A stretch of 64,000 nucleotides of DNA from Rattus norvegicus (GCF_036323735.1 NC_086031.1:37293725-37357724), one strand, 5' to 3'. Counted from the stretch's first letter, positions 22,281-33,165 are shown. The notes: a model not told the origin generated them from the letters alone. Made by a program: numbers and translations.

Positions 22281-22742
22281 TTTTTTTATTTTCTTTTTTT
22301 TTTATTAACTTGAGTATTTCTTATATACATTTCGAGTATTATTCCCTTTCCTGGTTTCCGGGCAAACATCGCCCTAATCCCTCCCCCTCCCCTTCTCTAT
22401 GGGTGTTCCCCTCCCCATCCTTCCCCCATTACCGTCCTCCCCCAAACAATCTAGTTCACTGGGGGTTCAGTCTTAGCAGGACCCAGGGCTTCCCCTTCCA
22501 CTGGTGCTCTTACTAGGATATTCATTGCTACCTATGAGGTTGGAGCCCAGGGTCAGTCCATGTATAGTCTTTAGGTAGTGGCTTAGTCCCTGGAAGCTCT
22601 GGTTGCTTCGCATTGTTGTACATATGGGGTCTCTAGCCCCTTTACGCTCTTCCAGTTCTTTCTCTGATTCCTTCAACGGGGGTTCTATTCTCAGGTCAGT
22701 GGTTTGCTGCTGGCATTCGCCTCTGTATTTGCTGTATTCTGG
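22281..22742 (-). mobile_element. 5'-truncated young L1 (3' UTR only), minus strand
   Basis: Reverse complement of the young L1 3' UTR, near-identical to 16552-16990. It includes the C-rich (antisense G-rich) tract and an A-tail with two AATAAA-like units, read as 'ttattttcttttttttttatta' on the plus strand. A perfect 15-bp TSD flanks it. It lies within the LTR retrosequence and so inserted after it. Confidence 0.95.
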
Positions 22743-22757
22743 TTTTAAGCCTTTCTT
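22743..22757 (+). repeat. 15-bp target-site duplication, right copy
   Basis: Perfect match to 22266-22280; retrosequence text continues after it ('aagctggaatggataac'). Confidence 0.93.
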
Positions 22758-22898
22758 AAGCTGGAATGGATAACTAAATGTTCTGTTTAACAGATAAAGT
22801 GATGGACTGTGTGTTGAGTATATCATATGCTTTGTAAATTGTAGAATGGTAATAGTTGTACTCAATTTATATATAAGTGAAAAGGCTTTTTAACTGGA

Positions 22899-22912
22899 CA
22901 AAAAGGAGGAAA
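22899..22912 (+). other. Polypurine tract before the 3' LTR
   Basis: The tract 'acaaaaaggaggaaa' ends exactly where the TGTTGTAG of the LTR begins. A polypurine tract in this place primes plus-strand DNA synthesis in LTR retroelements, and supports the LTR interpretation independently of the terminal repeats. Confidence 0.8.
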
Positions 22913-23303
22913 TGTTGTAGTTTGCCCTGGAGTTATCTGTATTTTGATGCTAATTCCACTGCCCCAAGGACAGCTGACTAGTCACATACTCAGGAATCAG
23001 GTGACTTCACTAGAAACTTCTCCTCATTGAATTTGTAAAATACAGATGAGGGGCAGGTACAGGATAGAAGGCTGCCTGTCATTGTAGGAGAAGGAAGGAT
23101 GGGTGGGAGAGAAGTTTGAAGGAAGATGAAGAGACTGGAATGGAAAGGAGAGAGGGGAGGAGGAGAGAAGCCGTGACAGGACAATAGAGGCTGACATTAA
23201 GATCCTGCTCTGTATTTACAGGTTGTTATCAATACTCTTAAGGGATGGATGGCACTGGGCTTTGCATGATTAAGTGGGCAATTTTATCTTATCAATTCGG
23301 TCA
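22913..23303 (+). mobile_element. 3' LTR, U3-R part of the retrosequence
   Basis: Begins with TG after the polypurine tract. U3 is about 240 bp (22913-23153) and contains a GA-rich stretch at 23090-23165. R (23154-23303) matches the left end. It stops at '...cggtca' and is followed by A's and the right TSD, so U5 is absent here, as expected of a polyadenylated transcript. No canonical AATAAA is seen upstream of the A-run; 'gattaag' at about 23269 is the nearest variant. Confidence 0.75.
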
Positions 23304-23307
23304 AAAA

Positions 23308-23327
23308 AAAAGCTCTAAGAAAAGAAG
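23308..23327 (+). repeat. 20-bp target-site duplication, right copy
   Basis: Matches 19394-19413 with one G/A difference. Host L1 sequence resumes directly downstream ('acaaataaaatataaaag'). Confidence 0.88.
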
Positions 23328-23903
23328 AACAAATAAAATATAAAAGAGATCTATTATAACTCCTGACTTTTCAATGGAGACTGTAAAGCCATAAAGGCCT
23401 TAGGGAAATTTTTCAAACTATAAGAGATCATAGATATATGCCCATGCTACTGTATGCAACAAAACTTTCAATTACAATAGATGGAGAAACAAAGACATTC
23501 CACAATAAAACCTAATTTAAGCAATAATTATCTCTACAGGCAGTTCTTCATAAGGCCGTAGAAGGAAACTTTAACCTTAAGAAGTTATTTTCACCAAATA
23601 AAACACAGGAATATATAAACAATCTTAGAGAAGCAAATCATCAGGGAGTGAAAAATGCCCATTCCACAACAAAAGTACTGATAATTAACAAACATTGCTA
23701 TTCATGTTCTTTTAACTTTAATGGTCTCACTAACCCACCAGAAGCCTTGTACTAGAAGATTGGATTTGTAAACAGGGACCATCTTTATGTTGCATACAAT
23801 AAACTACACCTTAGTATCAATAGTAAATATCTCCTCAGGATTAAAGGATGAACAAAAGATAATTCTTGAAAATGAAATATCGGAAAAACACTTTACCCTT
23901 TTA
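23328..23903 (+). mobile_element. Old Lx-type L1 piece 2 (ORF1 end to ORF2 start)
   Basis: Continues the element at 18791-19393. It covers the ORF1 C-terminal region ('caaaactttcaattacaat', 'gatggagaaacaaagacat'), the inter-ORF spacer and the ORF2 start region ('tttaactttaatggtctcac', 'aataaactacaccttagta'). All frames are broken. Confidence 0.75.
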
Positions 23904-24350
23904 ACAGAAGAAGATGCTTGCAGTCAACCATCAGACTGAGCATGGGGACTCCAATAGAGGAGTTAGGGGAAGGATTGAAGAACCTGAAGGAGTTTGCAAC
24001 CTCATAGGACAAACAAAAATATCAACCAACCAGATGCACCAGAGCTTTCAGTGGCTAAACCACCAACCAAAGAGTATACATAGAGGGACCCATGGCTCCA
24101 GTTACATTTATAGCAGAGGATTGACTAATCTGACATCAGTGGGAGGAGAGGCCCCTGTTCTTGTGGATTCCTGATGCTCCATCAAAAGGGAATGCTAGGG
24201 CTGTAAGGCAGATGTGGATGGGTGTGGGTTGGGAGAATCTTCATAGAAGCAGGGGGGAGGGGATAAGAGTTTTGAGAATGAGAAAATGGCAATGGAGGAA
24301 TAACATTTAAAATGTAAATAAATAAAATGAAACCAATAAAAAATTAAGAA
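23904..24350 (+). mobile_element. 5'-truncated L1 3' end (Lx8-like) inserted in the old L1
   Basis: Contains 'gactgagcatggggactcc', 'accaaccaaagagtataca', a G-rich tract and the terminal 'aataacatttaaaatgtaa' of the older-type L1 3' UTR. Host ORF2 text stops before it and resumes after it. No clear TSD could be picked out. Confidence 0.8.
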
Positions 24351-24937
24351 AAAAGTCTTACAAAGTAGACATCATGACAAAACTAATGAGATAGAGAAGG
24401 ACACTATCTACCAGGAGAATATTGAAATGGTAAAAGAAATCTATGCACTAAACCACAGGAGCAACAAAGTTCACGTTAATGCCCAACTCTTTCAAAAGAC
24501 AGGTCATCCAGACCAAAACTAAATAGAGAAATATTGAAGTTAAATAACCACCTAAACCAAATGGACCTAAAAGATATTTATAGTACATTTCACTTAAACA
24601 ATAAAGAATGTAATTTCTTCTCAACATCTTTTGGAATCAGCTCCAAAATTAACCACACACCTAAACGCAAAGCAAGTATCAACAGATATAAGAAAATTTA
24701 AGTAACATGCTGCATCTTATCTGATCCTCACTGATTAAAACTGGATATCAAGAGAAGAAGCAATGTAAAGGTCACAAATACATGGATATTGAAAAACCTC
24801 TACTAAATAAAAAGTGGGTCAAACAGTAATAAAAATATTAAAGACTTTCTAGAATTGAATAAAAATTAAAAGACAACATACCCAAATTTATGGAACCCAA
24901 TGAAAGTGGTTTTAAGAGACAAAATTATAGAACTAAT

Positions 24938-24939
<2 letters not shown>

Positions 24940-24987
<48 letters not shown>
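24940..24987. repeat. (CA)n microsatellite
   Basis: About 23 perfect AC units, then degenerate 'gcatgcatgcacctatatac' to about 25020. It lies inside the ORF2 remnant. Confidence 0.95.
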
Positions 24988-24989
<2 letters not shown>

Positions 24990-25083
24990 TGCATGCACCT
25001 ATATACACACATACACAAACAAACATTTTTGAGGTGAATCTATTGTTAATGGCATACCTGAAAGCTCTAAAAAATGTGAAAAA

Positions 25084-25132
25084 AAAGGAAAGAATGAAAG
25101 CAAGAAAGAAAGAAAGAAAGAGAAAGAACAAA
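25084..25132. repeat. (GAAA)n-rich run
   Basis: Tetranucleotide GAAA/AAAG units with interruptions inside the L1 ORF2 remnant; it lies on a naturally A-rich linker segment. Confidence 0.85.
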
Positions 25133-25439
25133 CAATGAAAAGTACTAGGTTTCAAGAAATAATTAAACTCAGTGATGAAATTGATAAAGCAGGAAAAACA
25201 ATAAAAACTAATATAAAGTATTAATGAAATATTTGTTTCTATGAGAAAATCAGTAAGATTAACAAACCAAGGACCAAAGTAAGTAAAAACATCATATATA
25301 GAGAGAAATAAAAATCAAATTAACAAAATTAGAGATAAAAGAGGAACATAGCAAAAGACACTGAAGAAATCAAGAAATTCCTCAGGTCACACTTTAAAGA
25401 CCTGAACTCCACCAAATTGGAAAATAGAAACTGAATTTT

Positions 25440-27235
25440 TGGTCACTTGCTATTTGACAAAGGAGCTAAAATGATCCAATGGAAGAAAGATAGCATTTTC
25501 AACAAATGGTGCTGGTTCAACTGGAGGTCAGCATGTAGAAAAATGAAAATCATTCCATTCTTATCACTATGTACAAAGCTTAAGTCCAAGTGGATCAAGG
25601 ACCTCCACATCAAAGCAGGTACACTCAAACTAATAGATGAAAAAGTGGGGAAGAATCTGGAACACATGGGCACAGGAGAAAATTTCCTGAGTAAAACACC
25701 AATTGCTCATGGTCTAGAATCAAGAATTGACAAATAGAACCTCATAAAACTGCAAAGCTTCTGTAAGACAAAAGACACTGTCATTAGGACAAAATGGCAA
25801 CCAAAAGATTGAGAAAAGATCTTTACCAATCCTACATCTGATAGAGGGTTAATATCCAAAATATACAAAGAACTCACTAAGTTAGACTCCAGAGAGTCAA
25901 ATAACCCTATTAAAAATGGGGTAGAGTGCTAAACAAAACATTCTCAGGTGAGGATTATTGAATGGCCAAAAAGCACCTAAAGAAATGTTCAACATCTTTA
26001 GTCATAAGGGAAATGCAAATCAAAACAACCCTGAGATTCCACCTCACACCAGTCAGAATGGCTAAGTTCAAAAACCCAGGTGACAACAGATGCTGATGAG
26101 GATGTGGAAAAAGAGGAACGCTCCTCCACTGTTGGTGGGATTGCAAACTGGTACAACCACTCTGGAAATCAGTCTGGAGGTTCCTCAGAAAATTGGACAT
26201 TGGGCTACCTGAGTACCCAGCTATACCTCTCCTGGGCATATACCCAAAAAATGCCCCAACATACAACATAGACACATGCTCCACTATGTTCATAGCAGCC
26301 TTATTTATAATAGCCAAAAGCTGGAAAGAACCCAGATGCCCTTCAACAGAGGAATGGATTCAAAAAATGTGGTACATCTACACAGTGGAGTACTACTCAG
26401 CTATTAAAAACAATGACTTCATGAAATTCATAGGCAAATGGAATGAGCTAGAAAATATCATCCTGAGTGAGGTTACACAATCACAGCCAAACACACTCGG
26501 TATGCACTCATTGATAAGTGGATATTAGCCAAAAAGCTCAAATTACCCAAGATGCAATCCACAGACCACAGGAAGCTCAAGAAGCAGGATGACCAAAATG
26601 TGGATGTTCCCACTCCTTCTTAAAAGGGGGGGGGTAATATCCATAGGAGGGGATAAAGCAAAGTTTAGAGCAGCGATTCAAAGAATGGCCATTCAGAGCC
26701 TGACCCACATGTGATCCATACATATACAGCCACCAAAACTAGATAAGATTCATGAAGCTACAAAATGTATGCTGAAAGGGACTGGATATCAATCTCTCCT
26801 GAGAGACACAGCCAAAGCATGTCCAATACAGAGGTCTATGCTAGCAGCAAACCACTGTACTGAGAACAGAACCCCCTTGGGGGGAATTAGAGGAAATATT
26901 GAAAGAGTTGATGGAGCTTGCAACCCCATAAAAACAGCAGTGCAAATGAACCAGAGCTTCCAGAGACTAAACCAGTATCGAAAAACTATTCATGGACTCA
27001 CTCAGGTCTCCAGCTGCATATGTAGCATTGAAAAGCCTTGTTGGGTCATCAGGAGAAGGGGAAGCCCTTGGTCCTGCTGAGTCTGGACACCCAGTGCAGG
27101 GATTATGGGGGTGCAGTAAGGGGGAAGGTATTGGGGGAATACCCATATGGGCGAGGGGGAGGGAGAGGGGATCAGGGCTTATGGACAAGAAACCAGGAAG
27201 GGGAATAACATTTGAAATGTAAGTAAAGAAATATA
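25440..27235 (+). mobile_element. 5'-truncated L1 (ORF2 C-terminus and 3' UTR)
   Basis: Starts at the point equivalent to 15190 of the young L1 and runs to a complete 3' end ('gggaataacatttgaaatg'). ORF2 C-terminal coding text (25440-26528) is interrupted by stops and frameshifts. Open pieces include 25447-25737 and 26193-26528; the latter ends with the typical SLISGY-like C-terminus. The 3' UTR with G-rich tract is at 26529-27235. No clear TSD was found, so the left end may be a rearrangement junction with the older L1. Confidence 0.88.
26193..26528 (+). pseudogene. L1 ORF2 C-terminal fragment
   Basis: An open stretch of about 111 codons matching the end of L1 ORF2: IPLLGIYPK, CSTMFIAALFI, WKEPRCPSTEEWIQKMW, and the terminal HSLISGY. 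It is a remnant of a 5'-truncated element with no promoter or upstream domains. Confidence 0.88.
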
Positions 27236-27324
27236 TCTAACGAAAATTTTTTTAAAAAATATGAGCTCACTGTCATCTACCTGTTACCATGTTAAAAAAA
27301 ATTACTGCCCTGTTACTAAGTTTC

Positions 27325-27480
27325 CTTGACTTATGCTTGTGTATGTATGTGGGCTCTCTGTGTATGTGTATGCATGTGTGCTCATGTTTGTGTATATGTG
27401 TGTGTGTAGATGTGTGTGTATGTGTGTGTGTGTGTGTGTAGATGTGTGTGTGCGTGTGTGGAGGTGTGTACATGCACACA
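27325..27480. repeat. TG-rich interrupted microsatellite
   Basis: TG units with TA and GA interruptions. The densest part is 27395-27440. It adjoins the reversed B4 SINE to its right. Confidence 0.85.
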
Positions 27481-27780
27481 AATTCTTTTATGCTCATGCC
27501 CCTGTGCATGTGCAGAGGCCAGAGCAGGGTATTAGATGTTGTTTATCACTTTCCTCCCTATTCCTTTGCAACAGGATCTGTCAGTGACACAAGAACTAGA
27601 ATATTAAACAGCAAGCCCTAGTGGGCCTCCTTTTTCCACACTACCCACCCCAGCATTGATGTGACAGATGAGTGGAGTTATACCTTGTACATAGACACTG
27701 GGAATTCAAACCCACATTCTCATGCTTGCTTAGCAAGAGTTCTTCCCCACTGAGTCAACTCCCTCATCCTTGATGCCAGA
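27481..27780 (-). repeat. B4 SINE, reversed
   Basis: 'gtgcagaggccagagcagg' opens the reversed B4 body. It ends with the reversed tRNA-like head 'gggaattcaaacccacatt', 'gcttgcttagcaagagtt' and 'ccactgagtcaactccctc'. Confidence 0.75.
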
Positions 27781-28595
27781 GTGTAAGTATGTCAGCAATT
27801 CTTTAATTTCACTCCAACTGAAATCTACAGAGTGATTAACACATTACAGATTCTAAAAACAAACTTATTATTTTTTTAAAAAGTCTCAAGTGCTGGATTT
27901 CTTTCTTTATAGGGAATAATTTCAACACTTCAGCTAAATTCTTAAAGGTCATGACCTTTGAGAGTAACACTGAGTATCAGGAACTCTGAATTACTTAGTA
28001 AATATTTTATTAGTTGCATAATTAAAACTAGATTATCTACCAGGAGAATACAACTTAAGTCTTATGAATAAGAACGGGAAACTCTCAATTCCTCAAAAGT
28101 TCAGAGAAATGTATGAAAAAAAACGAAGAGATTTTACATCATTAATCTTTTACGAAGACCTTTCACATGTTGTTTCAGCAATTTAAATGTATTGGGAATA
28201 ACAAAAATAAGAAATAATTCATGGATTTATGACTATCTATTGTTAGACAAAAATTACCATATCTAAAACATACCCTAGACTCTCAGCAATGTTTTTCTTT
28301 TAACCACATAACCTAATGTTTTCCAGGCAGTTTACAATCTGAAGAACTTGGTATAAATAAATTACAGTCAAGCAAACAAGTGCCAGGATTAAAAATTGAT
28401 AATTTTCTTTTATAAAAGTGACGCATTTATGATAATAATTATCATTCATATCACATTAAAGATCCTACAAAACCATATTAGCATTTTTCTGGGACATGAA
28501 TATGTGTTGTATATGTGTAAATGTATAGATGGGGTTTTTTGTGTGTATACAAAAAGAGAGAGTGAGGCAGCAAGCGTGTGTACATGAAGATGCAT
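27781..28595. other. AT-rich low-copy DNA
   Basis: No repeat family or gene is recognised over about 0.8 kb. Confidence 0.45.
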
Positions 28596-28830
28596 GACTG
28601 AGTGGGGTACACATATGCATACTGCATGTGTGAAATCACAAGATAATCTTAGGTATCATCCCTCAGTTACTAATGTGCCTGTAGAGACATAATCTCACAT
28701 GCGCCTGCATTTTGCAAGTAGGCTAAACTAGCTGACTAGTGAGCTTCCAGGGATTCACTAGTTCCACTTTCCCTTTCACTATCACTGAAATTACAAATGC
28801 TTGCTACCATTTTATCCTGGGCCCTGGGGG
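28596..28830 (-). repeat. B4 SINE, reversed, diverged
   Basis: Recognisable by 'atcatccctcagttacta', 'gagacataatctcacatg', 'aggctaaactagctgacta', 'gagcttccagggattcac' and 'aaattacaaatgcttgct', the order of a reversed B4 body. Confidence 0.6.
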
Positions 28831-29054
28831 AGTCTCCAGTTATCTTGTGTCATAGCTGCTTCAGCTGTCCTCCTGTTGCCAGACTCTAGTTCTTTCTATA
28901 TCTTAACCTCTTATTGTTCCTCAGAATAAATGTTAATGGTCTGTGTTCTCTGTTTGCTGTTACTGCTATTCTGCCTATTATCCCAGTTGGCTTATCATTT
29001 CCAAAAATGTCATATTCTTTTATTTCTTAATGTTTTATGTATATAAAATGTCAT

Positions 29055-29330
29055 GTTGGGAAGGTGATTCCATCCTTGAAATTATGACTAAACAAACACA
29101 GGGATCCAGATTAGATTCACAGCACCTACATATATTATACCAAACGCAGAAGCCTGTGTCTGTAACTCCAGGACTTGGGAGGCAGAGACTGAAGAATCCT
29201 TGGGTTTCAATGGCCAGTCAGTCTAGACAAATTGGTGAATTCCAGCTTTAGTGGGCAAGTCTGCCTCAAAATAAGGTGAAGACAAATAATCCTGATGTTA
29301 ACCTTTGGCTGCAAAACACACACGGAATGA
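29055..29330 (+). repeat. B4 SINE
   Basis: Plus-strand B4 body: 'agattagattcacagcacc', 'aagcctgtgtctgtaactcc', 'ggaggcagagactgaagaa', 'gcctcaaaataaggtgaag' and 'ctgatgttaacctttggct', ending in a CA-rich tail. Confidence 0.72.
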
Positions 29331-29865
29331 TATGAATGCACATGTGCTGAGTTCTTCATGATTATGGAAGGGACAACATGTCATGGTTCCTGCCCCTGAA
29401 TTAGAGCCAGAAGGGTGTGGGCCTCCATGAGTATTGATGGTTGCTGGACATGAGTGTTTTTTTGTATAAAAAAATCCTCCTTTGGGAAATATTCTCTCTG
29501 TAAGGTTATCAGTGAATATCCTCTCTACCCAGGTTAATGACTCCATGATAATCAGAGTCAGCAGAGGTCCTGGAGTATAGAGAGTGCTTAACTCATTATC
29601 AAAAATGGTGAACTTTGGGGCCTTCAGGATAGTCCTTAAAGATGAAGAAAAAATATGAAAACATCAATTAAAATATATATACTTTCTCAACTACAAAAAA
29701 ATGTAAGGTTACAATATGAATTATATGAGTGGCTTCAGGAACCTAAATGAACAAGGGCAGCTGCAGTAAGAGCCAGCTTGTCACAAAGATATTAAGGAGA
29801 GCGATGAGAGTTTTTGGGAGTGTTGTTCTCAGGACAAGATTCCAGCCATCTGGTTTATTGTTTGT
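29331..29865. other. Low-copy DNA
   Basis: No repeat or gene is recognised. An 82-codon minus-strand open frame (29298-29546) shows no motif. Confidence 0.4.
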
Positions 29866-29920
29866 GCTTACATAGGCAGGCAGATCTCTGAATTCATTTA
29901 CAATCTAAACCAAAAAAAAA
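29866..29920 (+). repeat. B1 SINE fragment
   Basis: 'aggcaggcagatctctgaat' is the diagnostic B1 core segment, followed by an A-rich end. Only this short part survives. Confidence 0.45.
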
Positions 29921-30620
29921 ATTCTGCTTCCTATCTCTTCAAATGGTCATGGAATGCTGATTTATGGATTCATGAGATAATCAACAGGGAACCTAGAGTA
30001 AATAATGGAATTGATATGAAAATAGAAGACTGGACTTTGGTCTTTGAGAGCTAGAAATGTTGATAGAATGTCTGTTGATCTTCAGAAAGCTGTCTCAAGC
30101 AGAACACAGGCTGTTAGCCTATACCCACAATTTGACTTCCAGTCTATTTTTTTAACTTATTTATTTTTATGTTTTTCTGCTCTCAAACACTCCTTCCTCA
30201 GGAACCTTCACTAAGCACAGGCTGGTCCTTGGCACACATCTATATATACTTGAACACATATACACATATTGACCACACAAACATGAATATACACAAAGGA
30301 CAATATACAATATGAGGCAGCAACATAGAATGTACAATATATTTCAACACTAACTAACCCTGATTTTGGCCCTCCCTAGGTTTACATTTCTGACTCTCAG
30401 TGTTGTTAGCACTACAGTAGCTCTACAGACTGTAGCTGAAAATTCATGCACTTCAGCTGAGGTTCAGCCAGAGATGTGACTGAATTTCCTACACCTTTTC
30501 CTTTACATCTTGTCTGACTTTTCAGCTTTCAGTGACTTGTTCTGTATGAACACATACAAGGCTTTTCCTCATTTCCATGTTTTACCAGTAGCTTATGTCA
30601 GCTTTCTTACCTTCACAAAT
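29921..30620. other. Low-copy DNA
   Basis: Nothing recognised apart from a short AT-rich patch near 30160. Confidence 0.4.
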
Positions 30621-30625
30621 ATTAT

Positions 30626-30626
<1 letters not shown>

Positions 30627-30689
<63 letters not shown>

Positions 30690-30690
30690 C
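30627..30690. repeat. (GT)n(GC)n alternating purine-pyrimidine run
   Basis: About 27 GT units pass directly into five GC units and then a GC-rich 'ctgtgcccgcgcgcctgcgc'. It is strictly alternating over 64 bp, a strong Z-DNA-forming composition. Confidence 0.95.
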
Positions 30691-30884
30691 CTGTGCCCGC
30701 GCGCCTGCGCACTCGAGAGAGAGAAAGATTAGTCAGAATTTTCCATATTTTTTGAACTCCCTTCCATCCTTAGTTTTATGAGCAATATTGTCAAGAAGAA
30801 ATGTTGTATTTATGTTTTGATTTGAGACTCATAATTCTTTTGCATCTTCAATTATAATAACAGCAATAAGTTTTCTTGTTATAT

Positions 30885-31000
30885 ACTTCTATGTATTCCA
30901 AGCTAACCTCAAATTTCTTGTAATCCTACTGCCTCAGCCCTACATCACCCCACCCAAAAATAGTGGGACTAGGGTTATGAGTTACTACACTTGACTATGC
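30885..31000 (-). repeat. B1 SINE, reversed, diverged
   Basis: 'attccaagctaacctcaaat', 'taatcctactgcctcagcc' and 'gtgggactagggttatgag' follow the reversed B1 order. Confidence 0.6.
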
Positions 31001-31424
31001 AAATATTTTTCACCTAGTATATTTTTAGCTAGTAAAAATGTGTGCACATGCTATTGGTGGTTTCTAGTTTAATTCACTTAGACTTGCATGATGTATGTAT
31101 GCTGTATGATTTCAGTTTTTTCATGCATAGTGAAATTTGTCCAACAGCCAATGAAAATCTTGTGTAGTTTGAATCTTGGAACAATTTGCTTTGGGTTTCA
31201 TGTGTTGTTTTGTTCTCTATCTTTTATTTCTTGGGGTATTAGCTTCAATAAATACCATTATTTCATGTTGGCTGTGTTCATCGCATTCTTTGCAACTTCA
31301 CTTTATTTCTTACATTTCTTTTCCACACAACAAATATTTACATTATTAAGATCAATTCATAAATTCCTGTTTCTTTTAAATTGTCATTTTGTATATTTTC
31401 CATGTAATTTTTATATTCTTCTGT
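31001..31424. other. Low-copy AT-rich DNA
   Basis: A 113-codon open frame (31088-31429) is rich in F, L and C, as expected of T-rich DNA, and resembles no known protein. Confidence 0.4.
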
Positions 31425-31840
31425 CATAAAATAAACACCAGTGCTCATAAAAGTTCAGATAGATACTGATACCATAATGGTGGATGATTTTCTAGACCAC
31501 TCACATATGTGAGATGACTGATCAGTCATTCAAACTGAAAATCAATAAGGAAACCTCAGCACTAGAGTACACCACAGATAAGTTAGCCTTAAAAGATAGC
31601 TACAGAGCATCTCACCCATCAGTACCAAAATCTATGCTCTTCTCAGCACCTGATGGAAGCTGCTCCAAGGGAAAATACAAACTACCCCTCAAGATAAGTC
31701 TTACCAAATACTAAACGTACAAATAATCTCTTGAACCTTATGAATTCCCAGTGAGTGCGATTAAGCTAGAAGTGAATAATAACTACAGAAATAACAAAAA
31801 CATGTAGCAAATGTACTCTTGAATGTCCCTGAAGAAATCA
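31425..31840 (+). pseudogene. Old L1 ORF2 fragment (endonuclease C-terminal part)
   Basis: Follows the L1 endonuclease text in order: 'ataatggtggatgattttc' (GDF region), 'gatgactgatcagtcattc', 'aatcaataaggaaacctca', 'gctcttctcagcacctgat' and 'gaataataactacagaaat'. It is heavily diverged with both ends lost. Confidence 0.6.
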
Positions 31841-31854
31841 GGGAGGATTCAAGA

Positions 31855-32010
31855 ATTTAAGAGCATGAGTTTCTCTTACAGGACATGGATTTGATTCCCA
31901 GAATGCATATAGAACTTTGAAACTGTCTATAATTGCATTTTGAGACATGATGTCCTCTACAGGCCTCTGCAGACAGTAGACATGCATACATATACATACA
32001 TACATACTGG
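31855..32010 (+). repeat. B2/B3-type SINE
   Basis: Shows 'ggacatggatttgattccc' (B-box-like head) followed by 'actgtctataattgcattt', 'ctctacaggcctctgcag' and an A/CATA-rich tail. Confidence 0.6.
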
Positions 32011-33165
32011 AAAAACCACTCCTACATACTTAATTATAGTTTCAATATCATATTGTCATTGTAGTTTGTTCTCTTTAATTTTTCTACTACTTGACAAGCT
32101 TTCTCCTTGCCTTCTTCCTCCTTTGTTTCCTTTCCTTCTCCTGTATAGAATATCCAGCTTTTAGTGTTCTCTCTTTTAGTAACTGAACCTGTCATCTTCA
32201 TGATGGCATTTGTCATGCCTACATTTTTCTGTTTGAGTCTCCTCTCCCTTGCTCTCTTCACATTGATGCCATAACTAAACCTATTGCTCTGTATTCTAAG
32301 AAGAAATTTAAAACATAATAAAAGGCTGGAGCTTATCAGTGGCATCCGTAAGTACAAATGTCTTCAGTTACATTTTCCTTGTTGGAAAGAAGCTCCCAGT
32401 TGAAATGACAGCTGGAGCTGTTACTGAGGTATGGGTTTGGACACTGATGCAGATAATGGGTTCTTCAAGGAGTTCTCTGCATGCCATTTCTCAAAACCTC
32501 CTAACTTATTAAAATGCTGAATTGTTCCAAATTGCGATCTTTTCACCCAAGAACTGTATAAAATTAAGCAGCTCATCTTATAAAATATATTCTTATGTTA
32601 TTATTTAGATATCTGACTGCTCTAGTCTTGACATCATTATGCAAGAACCTTGGATAGTCAGATGCAAGAATAACAGTTATGCAAGAGTTTCAATGAAGTG
32701 GAAAGAACTGGTATTAAGTGTTCACTAGTTATCATTTACATGGTTGTACCATCTAAATGGCTTGCTTAGTGGCAGCTATGCAAAATATGTGTGCACTGCA
32801 CTGCATATGACCTTGATTTACAAATATAAAAATTATGTGGCTGAAACTCCTTCAATTTACTATGGAAATTCATATGGGGGATAGAATCTAATAAGAGGTG
32901 AGAAGGCTGGCAGTATATGGTAGAAAAACAAATTAAGAATATGATTATTTCACTTACTTAATTATTTCTAAGTAACCTAATGGTTTATTGAAATTACATG
33001 AAATACAATGGGATGTTCATATAGTCATGCTGGGATGCCATGGCAATTATTTCTGGTGTCAATTTGAAGCTATGTCTTACATAATTATTCAATTTGTTTC
33101 TTTTTCATCTTCTCACATTTGCAAGGGATAGATCAAAGTTTAAATGATCTTTTATTCAGAATCTT
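32011..33165. other. Low-copy DNA
   Basis: No recognisable repeat, gene or RNA over about 1.15 kb. Confidence 0.4.

Larger units (their letters stand above)
19414..23307 (+). mobile_element. Processed copy of an LTR retroelement transcript
   Basis: A ~3.9-kb insert (about 3.4 kb without the nested L1) shows ~150 bp of shared terminal sequence at both ends (19414-19563 and 23154-23303, about 90% identical). A polypurine tract sits directly before a TG-starting 3' LTR at 22913. It begins inside the LTR, ends in the LTR followed by a short A-run, and is flanked by a 20-bp near-perfect TSD at a TT/AAAA site. These are features of L1-mediated mobilisation of an R-U5-internal-U3-R transcript, not of integrase-mediated insertion. 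No gag, protease or pol frame is recognisable, so the parent was probably a non-autonomous rodent ERV. The family name is not assigned; a MYSERV-like origin is only a guess. Confidence 0.75.
24351..25438 (+). pseudogene. Old Lx-type L1 piece 3 (ORF2 endonuclease to linker)
   Basis: Follows the endonuclease-to-linker part of L1 ORF2: 'caggtcatccagaccaaaa', 'atggacctaaaagatattt', 'aaaattaaccacacacctaa', then 'agactttctagaattgaat'. A (CA)n and a GAAA-rich run have expanded inside it. The text stops at about 25438, where a truncated younger L1 joins, and the rest of ORF2 is not found after that insert. Confidence 0.8.

Noticed and set aside
31088..31429. 113-codon frame rich in F, L and C
   Set aside because: T-rich sequence gives hydrophobic codons and few stops; no homology recognised.
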